A program made the translations under genes and the position numbers. DNA of 57,454 nt from Caballeronia temeraria (GTDB lineage: Bacteria > Pseudomonadota > Gammaproteobacteria > Burkholderiales > Burkholderiaceae), in the NCBI RefSeq assembly GCF_001544795.2, contig NZ_FCOI02000040.1:1-57454 (forward strand). Reading direction: 5' to 3'. The number at the start of each line of letters is the position of its first letter. Within the stretch, counting starts at the first letter, position 1. Shown here one piece after another: positions 52,273-57,454 of the stretch. The notes beneath the pieces were generated by a model. The model did no database searches and was not told the DNA's origin. It saw only the letters and a program-made list of their open reading frames with translations.

Positions 52273-53598
52273 ATGAACGCGATCAGAACCCGAGATTGGC
52301 TTGTCAATGCGCTCATGATTGTGGCGTTGAGCGCATGTGGCGAACGGTCCACAGATCGCTTATCGGATAACATCACCGCTCAGTCACCGTTGACGACCGA
52401 GCCAACGCTGATTGCGCGTGGTGAATATCTTGCAAAAGCCGGCGACTGCAGTGCATGCCACGACGCCGCGGATCACACGCCGCTGGGCGGCGGCATGCCG
52501 GTCAACTCGCCGTTTGGTCCGATCTATGCAAGCAACATCACACCGGACACCGAGTTCGGTATTGGCCGCTACAACTTGCGTGATTTCGCCGACGCCTTGC
52601 GCGTGGGTAAGCGGCTCGACGGCAAGCGGCTTTATCCGGCAATGCCGTATCCGTCGCTTGCGAACATGACGGACGATGACGTAACCGCGCTGTACGCGTA
52701 TTTGATGCACGGCGTCGCGCCGGCCGCCAAGCGTGCGCCCGAAACGCACTTGCCGTTTCCGTTCAATCAACGTTGGGGCATGCTTTTCTGGAGTCTCGCG
52801 TTCGGCAATCACGACCGGTACCAAGCGAACTCCAAACAAACCGCACAGTGGAATCGAGGTGCGTATCTCGTGCAAGGACTTGGACATTGCGGCGCGTGCC
52901 ACACGCCGCGAGGCCCCGCTTACAACGAACTCGGCTACAGCGAAGCGTCACCATGGTATCTGACCGGTGGTGTCAATGATCACTGGCTTGCGCCTAACCT
53001 GACCGGCGACCCAGGTAGCGGGCTTGGGCGTTGGACGCCAGATGACGTCGTCAGATTCTTGCGGACTGGTCACGGCGCAGGTGCGATCGCATTTGGCGCG
53101 ATGGCCCCCGTGGTTGAGGAGAGCACGCAGCACTTGTCAGACGCGGACCTCCAGGCGATCGCCATCTATCTGAAATCACTTCCCGCTCAGCAGAGCTACG
53201 GCAGTTTCTCAAACAACGCGCACGCGCAGGTGCAAACCGCAAGAAGCATTCGGACCGGTGAGGTGGAGCGACCTGGCGCTGGGGTGTATCTATCCTTCTG
53301 CGCACGATGCCACCAGGCGGACGGACGAGGTCAGCCCGGAAAAGTCGCGGCACTCGCGGGCAATCCGCTGGTACTGGCCGAAGATCCGACCTCGGTGACG
53401 CGCATCGTGATCGAAGGCAGCAAGAGTCCGAAAACCGATACGGGACCCGCGCCACAGAAGATGCCCGCCTTCCATGGAAAGCTGACGTCCACAGAGATTG
53501 CTCAGGTGGTGAGCTTCGTTCGTGGCGCTTGGGGCAATCACGCCGCTCCTGTCTCGGATCAGGAAGTAGAGCGACTGCGATCGGCTATCCACAAGTGA
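52273..53598 (+). CDS. Triheme cytochrome c lipoprotein (dehydrogenase cytochrome subunit type)
   Basis: This is a 441-residue protein with an N-terminal lipoprotein-type signal (LMIVALSAC). Three haem c sites are visible: CSACHDAADH, CGACHTPRGP and CARCHQADGR, each followed by a plausible distal Met (LYPAMPYPS, FGAMAPVVEE, PQKMPAF). The architecture matches the cytochrome subunit of alcohol and gluconate/sorbitol dehydrogenases. It lies one base after the small membrane protein gene and in an oxidase operon, so it probably delivers electrons from a periplasmic dehydrogenase to the oxidase. The GMC and subunit 3 genes of the divergent operon lack a cytochrome subunit and could be its partners. 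Confidence 0.9.
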   Translation: MNAIRTRDWLVNALMIVALSACGERSTDRLSDNITAQSPLTTEPTLIARGEYLAKAGDCSACHDAADHTPLGGGMPVNSPFGPIYASNITPDTEFGIGRYNLRDFADALRVGKRLDGKRLYPAMPYPSLANMTDDDVTALYAYLMHGVAPAAKRAPETHLPFPFNQRWGMLFWSLAFGNHDRYQANSKQTAQWNRGAYLVQGLGHCGACHTPRGPAYNELGYSEASPWYLTGGVNDHWLAPNLTGDPGSGLGRWTPDDVVRFLRTGHGAGAIAFGAMAPVVEESTQHLSDADLQAIAIYLKSLPAQQSYGSFSNNAHAQVQTARSIRTGEVERPGAGVYLSFCARCHQADGRGQPGKVAALAGNPLVLAEDPTSVTRIVIEGSKSPKTDTGPAPQKMPAFHGKLTSTEIAQVVSFVRGAWGNHAAPVSDQEVERLRSAIHK

Positions 53599-53893
53599 CG
53601 AGCGCCTGACCGTCTTCTGGACTCGAGCAGGGCCGCAACAGCATGGCTATTGGAACGCCGTGTGAACGCCATTCGTTTGCGTGGCGGGGCGATTGACGAA
53701 GACCCGGATGAGACGTCGACGCTGCAGGTTGAGGAAAACCAGGCACCCAGAAGGAGGACGATCGATTTCTTCATGCTGGCTCACTTGCTCTGGCACGCAT
53801 CTGCGTCATTCGCTTATCCAGTCAGCGGCCACGAGCGGTCGCCGCCATCTTTAGCCGCGGTATCGTGCCGCCGTTAGCTATCGACCGCAGGCA

Positions 53894-55237
53894 TCACTGA
53901 CCCATCGGCGAGACGGTTGATGCAGCCTGTTTGCGCGGCGCGACCCGCCAGACGGTGTTACCGATGTCGTCAGCTACGAGCAAGGCACCATCCGCGTCCA
54001 GTGCGACGCCCACGGGCCGGCCCACAGCATGACCATCTTCTAACAGGAAACCGGACAGGAAATCCTCGGGCGCGCCGGAGGGCTGTCCACCGACAAACGG
54101 AACAAACACCACCTTGTAACCCGTGCGCGGCTTGCGGTTCCATGATCCGTGCTGGCCAACAAACGCGCCTCCGCGATAGTGAACCGGAAACAGCGTCCGG
54201 CCATAGAAAACCAGACCTAGCGAAGCCGTATGATTGCCCAAGGCATAGTCGGGAACGACGGCCTTTTCGACCATATCGGGGCGTTGAGGTTCGACGCGGG
54301 TGTCGACATGCTGCCCGTAATAGCTGTACGGAAAGCCGTAGAAGGCTCCCTCTTTCACAGCGGTCATGTAGTCGGGAACAAGGTTGTTCCCGAGTTCATC
54401 GCGCTCGTTGACTGCCGCCCATAATGCGCCACTGTCCGGTTGCCAGGATAGTCCGTTGGCGTTGCGCAGACCTGTTGCATAGGGTCGCAAACGACCGGTA
54501 TCCACGTCGAACTCAAGGATTCTCGCTCGCCCGTCTTCCGCATCGATTCCATTTTCTCCGGCGTTGCTATTCGATCCGACGGTAATGTAAAGATGCTTGC
54601 CCGAGCGATCGGCAACGACATTTTTCGTCCAGTGATGATTGATCGGCCCGGCCGGTAAGTCGACGACCTTGACGGCGGCGCTCGTTATCGCGGTAGCGCC
54701 TGTCACGTAATCGAAGCGCAGCAGGGCGTCGGTATCAGCAACGTAAAGATGATCGCCAATGAGCGCCATTCCAAAGGGCGAATGCAGGCCACTCAGAAAC
54801 ACCGTTTGCATCCGGGCCATGCCCTCACTATCCGTCGCGCGCAAGAGCACGATGCGATCCGGGCTCGGCACACCCGAACCCGCGCGCTTCATAACCTGCC
54901 GTCTGATCCAGCCGGATATGCCGCTGCCTTCATCGTGTTCCTCAGGCGCGTCGCTCTCCGCTACCAGGACATCACCGTTGGGCAACGTGTAAAGCCATCG
55001 CGGGTGGGCCAGATCGCTGGCGAACTGCGTGACGGCAAAACCCGCAGGAGCGGTGGGCATGAACCCGGCAGGCCGCGCTTCCGTCGGCGCGATGTTCACC
55101 ATCGGAATCATCTTGTGGTCCGGAGCTGGAAGAGATGGCGTTGTACCGAAGCCCGTGTCGCTTGAGCTCGAGTGTCCGATCGCGCAGGCGGCCAGCGGCA
55201 ATGCCAGCGCCACAGCAACTTGATTCGACAGACGCAT
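53894..55237 (-). CDS. PQQ-dependent sugar/sorbosone dehydrogenase-like lipoprotein
   Basis: This is a 447-residue protein with a lipobox signal (ALALPLAACAIG) and a six-bladed propeller typical of soluble aldose sugar/sorbosone dehydrogenases. It has DLAHPRWLYTLPNGDVLVAE, HHWTKNVVADRSGKHLYITV, GLRNANGLSWQPDSGALWA and HGSWNRKPRTGYKVVF. It would oxidise an aldose in the periplasm with PQQ; no PQQ biosynthesis genes are nearby. ATG 55237 is chosen since the signal peptide starts there; 13 more codons are open upstream. It converges on the triheme cytochrome gene, with 295 bp between the two. Confidence 0.88.
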   Translation of the reverse strand: MRLSNQVAVALALPLAACAIGHSSSSDTGFGTTPSLPAPDHKMIPMVNIAPTEARPAGFMPTAPAGFAVTQFASDLAHPRWLYTLPNGDVLVAESDAPEEHDEGSGISGWIRRQVMKRAGSGVPSPDRIVLLRATDSEGMARMQTVFLSGLHSPFGMALIGDHLYVADTDALLRFDYVTGATAITSAAVKVVDLPAGPINHHWTKNVVADRSGKHLYITVGSNSNAGENGIDAEDGRARILEFDVDTGRLRPYATGLRNANGLSWQPDSGALWAAVNERDELGNNLVPDYMTAVKEGAFYGFPYSYYGQHVDTRVEPQRPDMVEKAVVPDYALGNHTASLGLVFYGRTLFPVHYRGGAFVGQHGSWNRKPRTGYKVVFVPFVGGQPSGAPEDFLSGFLLEDGHAVGRPVGVALDADGALLVADDIGNTVWRVAPRKQAASTVSPMGQ

Positions 55238-55698
55238 GCGTGTTCCCAAGTAGACGGGCAAGCCGAGAATGATCACTGGCGCAAGAAGCCTGCCTGCAAA
55301 CGCCGCCGCGGAGTCGCACCGATGTTCATCTCATAGAGTCAGCCCGCTCGGCGGATTACGAATCGCTTGCCCTAACTTCGCCCACTGTGACATTGCTGCT
55401 GAGTGCGACCCCGGCGGGTTGTTGGACCGTTCCTGCTATGGGGCGCGGGCGGCATTTTCGAGGCTGTCAAACGGAACGCCGTGGGTAAACCGCATTTGCA
55501 CTGCGGCCGTAAGCAGCATATTGACATAATGAAGATGATCGTTCGTAGTACGAAGTGCATAACCGCGCACGCACACACTCGATCCTGCCAAACCATCGAC
55601 CACATCAGGCATGTTCGACCCGAGATGTCTTAGCGATATTGGTTCCGTTGGGGAGGCAAGGGCGCACGATTCCCGATTTCCGCCGAGCTCTCTGAAGC
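55238..55698. other. 461-bp stretch without a supported gene
   Basis: A minus-strand open frame (55708 to 55436, 90 residues) overlaps the RES gene end and lacks any family signature or good ribosome site. Nothing else is visible. Confidence 0.4.
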
Positions 55699-56220
55699 TC
55701 AATCCCAAGAAGACTGGTTTTTCGGCAGAGCGTTATGTGGATCGTAGACGTCGAAGTGGTCCGTCGAGTCAAGACGCTCTGTGTACAGAACGAGATTCGT
55801 ACCGTCAGGCTTCAGTCGTGATTTGAAGAGGATACCCTTGGCACCGCTGGCGACAACCTCATCGCCGAGGATCCAACTGGGCGGCTCGATCCGTTCATTG
55901 AACCAGCAGTGGCGCCAGTCGCAATAGAAATCCTCCCACAAAGGAGACCACTTTCCGCTCTCGTACCCGCCGGTGAAATCGACTATCGGAGCGGCCGTGA
56001 GGTTGTAGCTGACCAAGGTCCCCGGTGGCATCAAGGACGATAGCTGCTGATACTCTCTGATGGCCGTGTCGTGGTCCAAGGCCAGATAGAGCGCATTGAG
56101 CCCGACACGATTCGCGCGCCCGCCATGCGTTCCTGCTCCCGCTCCGCTCGTCGGCGCGACAGCCCACCTGGGAACATGCATCCGATAGGCAGTTACCCCG
56201 GCCAATTCTGTGAGGATCAT
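55699..56220 (-). CDS. RES-domain toxin (NAD-degrading family)
   Basis: This 173-residue RES-domain protein looks complete. It has the N-terminal VTAYRMHVPRWA, then a conserved Arg/Tyr region (ALYLALDHDTAIREYQQL), and the C-terminal SGAKGILFKSRLKPDGTNLV. RES toxins deplete NAD+ and stop growth. Its start overlaps the antitoxin stop by 4 bp, the standard antitoxin-toxin arrangement for this family. Confidence 0.88.
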   Translation of the reverse strand: MILTELAGVTAYRMHVPRWAVAPTSGAGAGTHGGRANRVGLNALYLALDHDTAIREYQQLSSLMPPGTLVSYNLTAAPIVDFTGGYESGKWSPLWEDFYCDWRHCWFNERIEPPSWILGDEVVASGAKGILFKSRLKPDGTNLVLYTERLDSTDHFDVYDPHNALPKNQSSWD

Positions 56221-56621
56221 CCTGCCGCGCCCGCCTCGAGCGACGAAACGTAGCGTAGGACGTCGTCGGCCCGGCTTTCAGACACTAATTGCTCTGCGGT
56301 TTTGTAGTTGAATACGGGCAGGGGTTCGTTTCGATACCAGAACAGCGCCTTCGTGACGTCGCCTGAGATATCCGTCGCCGCGCGAATGACCCGCAGAGCG
56401 TCGCGGAGGAATCGTTGTACGCTCTCGGATGCAGGCTGCCGGCTGATCGTGTTCCGATGTACGTGTGCCTGCTGGGCAAGGGTTTGCAAGTCGATATGCA
56501 AGGCCTCGCCGAAGCGTCGAGCGGAGACAATCGGGGCTGGATCTTCGGGATCGCGTAGTGAGGCCATGAAACGGTCAAAGCTCACATCCGCACTGGGAAT
56601 GGCACCGGTATCCGAATTCAT
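56217..56621 (-). CDS. Xre/MbcA/ParS-type antitoxin
   Basis: This is a 134-residue antitoxin partner. A helix-turn-helix lies in the first half (DLQTLAQQAHVHRNTISRQP). The second half (FLRDALRVIRAATDISGDVT, ending with SESRADDVLRYVSSL) fits the toxin-binding domain. ATG 56621 is preferred because GGAG lies before it; in-frame Met codons upstream at 56639 and 56648 are possible. Autoregulation through the short upstream region is expected. Confidence 0.85.
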   Translation of the reverse strand: MNSDTGAIPSADVSFDRFMASLRDPEDPAPIVSARRFGEALHIDLQTLAQQAHVHRNTISRQPASESVQRFLRDALRVIRAATDISGDVTKALFWYRNEPLPVFNYKTAEQLVSESRADDVLRYVSSLEAGAAG

Positions 56622-56649
56622 GGTTCGCTCCAAGCACATGATCTGCACA

Positions 56650-56670
56650 ATTTTAGCATAACCACCGGTG
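56650..56670 (-). promoter_or_regulatory. Promoter/operator candidate of the RES-Xre operon
   Basis: On the minus strand TAAAAT (complement of 56650-56655) is a good -10, with TATGC just upstream. An 8-bp palindrome CACCGGTG (56663-56670) lies between this and the expected -35, which is poor. That placing suits autorepression by the antitoxin. The assignment is by position only. Confidence 0.4.
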
Positions 56671-56820
56671 CCACCTTCGAGCGCGAAAACCGACGTTTCC
56701 CTTTATCGCTCCGGCGCGCGCGTGCGGCTCGGGGGCGTATCGGAGCAAGATACGACTAAGTACGATAAAAAGGGCTTGGTCACTGCATTTATTGTGCATT
56801 CATGCTGCGTAGATCGACCA

Positions 56821-56833
56821 TTTCACGTGAAAC
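56821..56833. promoter_or_regulatory. parS-like palindrome
   Basis: TTTCACGTGAAA is a perfect 12-bp palindrome and is followed by C, giving the 13-base core TTTCACGTGAAAC of the 16-bp bacterial parS consensus (TGTTTCACGTGAAACA). The three mismatches to the full site are on the flanks. ParB-family proteins bind such sites for chromosome or plasmid partition. No parAB genes are in the window, so this may be a weak or vestigial site. Confidence 0.45.
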
Positions 56834-56862
56834 CATCGTGAGCATCGCTGGCATCGAAAACT

Positions 56863-56927
56863 ATACATCTGAATACTTTGTCACGGCCAGATACAAATGT
56901 CGGGGTGCGGGCTAAATACAGATGTCG
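56863..56927. repeat. Three copies of an ATACA-x-ATGT repeat near the IS end
   Basis: Two direct copies, AGATACAAATGTCG (56889-56902) and AAATACAGATGTCG (56914-56927), are followed by CACGG-free spacer on the left by a related copy in inverted orientation (TATACATCTGAATAC, about 56863-56876). Such iterated sites just beyond the 3' end of a transposase gene are typical of transposase-binding ends. No target duplication could be verified because the other end of the element is outside the window. Confidence 0.4.
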
Positions 56928-57003
56928 TATCTATCCAAGGATGTTGCGCTCACACGGTGTTGAAGATGCGAGGTTGAACGGGCAGGGCGCGGGTGCATGG
57001 ACT

Positions 57004-57454
57004 TCACCGTTTATTGACCGCTGAGCTGTCTTTTACTGACGCGGCACCGCGTTTGTGTTCATGCAGCGCCTTCATCGTTGCCTCCAGGTCCTGTTGCGTG
57101 AGCTCGCGCTGTTTTTTCGTGCCGGATGCGCGGCGTGGCGTGCGTACCTCCGCGCCGCGATGCGTGCGCGAGGGCGCCGTGCCAATGCTGCGGTTGTCGC
57201 GCTGAGCCTGCACCGCCTGCGCCAACTCAAGCACGTGCGCGAGACGCTTGCACTCAACGATCGCGCCCGGATCGACCTCGGTGAGACGGTCGTACTGCCG
57301 GCATACCAGCGCCCGCTCGCCGGCGCGCAACTGCGTGCGCCCGTCGGGATACTCCCACACCTCGATGTCACGGTGGATCAGCGCGCGGTTTGCGTCGGTA
57401 TCGTCCAGCAGATACAGCACGCGGTCGTACTGCACGGTGAGCGTCTTGGTGACC
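57004..57454 (-). CDS. ISNCY-family transposase, C-terminal part, cut by the window edge
   Basis: The visible 150 or so codons begin outside the window (reading VTKTLTVQYDRV from the edge). They contain the conserved C-terminal block of ISNCY transposases: YLLDDTDANRALIHRDIEVW, LRAGERALVCRQYDRLTEVD and the basic tail RTPRRASGTKKQREL. The stop is at 57004-57006. The catalytic DDE core should lie beyond position 57454. The visible part has no interruption. Confidence 0.85.
   Translation of the reverse strand, partial: VTKTLTVQYDRVLYLLDDTDANRALIHRDIEVWEYPDGRTQLRAGERALVCRQYDRLTEVDPGAIVECKRLAHVLELAQAVQAQRDNRSIGTAPSRTHRGAEVRTPRRASGTKKQRELTQQDLEATMKALHEHKRGAASVKDSSAVNKR

Larger units (their letters stand above)
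56671..57003. other. Intergenic region between RES-Xre locus and ISNCY transposase
   Basis: These 333 bp contain no gene. They hold the parS-like palindrome at 56821-56833 and three related repeats of an ATACA-x-ATGT type at 56863-56927, described separately. The boundary of the ISNCY element probably lies near the repeats. Confidence 0.5.

Overview
The window reads as high-GC betaproteobacterial DNA, most probably Burkholderiaceae of the Paraburkholderia/Caballeronia type. The support is a DUF4148-type secreted peptide, DUF6723-like and CsbD-like small proteins, IS5 and ISNCY transposases of kinds common in that group, a dnaE2 remnant, and dense catabolic operons with LysR and MarR regulators. 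It looks like accessory sequence on a secondary chromosome or megaplasmid: catabolic islands lie next to decayed genes, toxin-antitoxin loci and insertion sequences.

Region 1 (632-13370) is a catabolic island. It holds a two-subunit 2-oxoacid:ferredoxin oxidoreductase of the indolepyruvate type, an acyl-CoA thioesterase, a two-domain aryl-CoA monooxygenase/reductase (2-aminobenzoyl-CoA or salicylyl-CoA type), a bicupin ring-cleavage dioxygenase, a fumarylacetoacetase-family hydrolase, a nitrilase-superfamily C-N hydrolase, a maleate cis-trans isomerase and a flavin reductase. A MarR regulator follows, diverging from a cyclase-family (isatin hydrolase / kynurenine formamidase type) gene. Read together, and as inference, this is a route from an aminoaryl 2-oxoacid such as isatinate through 2-aminobenzoyl-CoA, 5-hydroxyanthranilate, maleamylpyruvate, maleamate and maleate to fumarate plus pyruvate.

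Region 2 (13445-22310) has a secreted small protein, a frameshifted dnaE2 tail, and a D-amino-acid type cluster: a D-serine-dehydratase-like PLP enzyme, LysR, RidA, a double-GNAT acetyltransferase, an FAD amine oxidoreductase and an aldehyde dehydrogenase. It ends in an M20 amidohydrolase cut off at its 3' end.

Region 3 (about 22280-28220) is a decay zone. It contains a truncated and frameshifted RES toxin with an intact antitoxin, a response regulator with two frameshifts, small hypotheticals, a CsbD-like gene, a shattered MobF/TraI-type relaxase helicase remnant and an apparently intact IS5-family transposase.

Region 4 (28507-38289) encodes signalling: a 2010-residue soluble hybrid histidine kinase with a nine-unit HAMP array (92 residues per unit) and three C-terminal receiver-like modules, a second hybrid kinase, a frameshifted ProQ/FinO gene, and an Anabaena-sensory-rhodopsin-transducer-like protein with no rhodopsin in the window.

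Region 5 (38512-53598) has two divergent operons. The minus-strand operon (47463 down to 38512) carries a TPP enzyme, an enolase-superfamily dehydratase, a duplicated membrane protein, a GMC dehydrogenase with its small subunit, an SDR and a GH15 glycosidase. The plus-strand operon (48117-53598) carries cytochrome oxidase subunit II with a fused cytochrome c, a subunit I-III fusion lacking the usual proton-channel Glu and Lys, a small membrane protein and a triheme cytochrome c.

Region 6 (53894-57454) has a PQQ-type sugar dehydrogenase lipoprotein, a complete RES/Xre toxin-antitoxin pair, a parS-like palindrome, and the 3' part of an ISNCY transposase running off the right edge.
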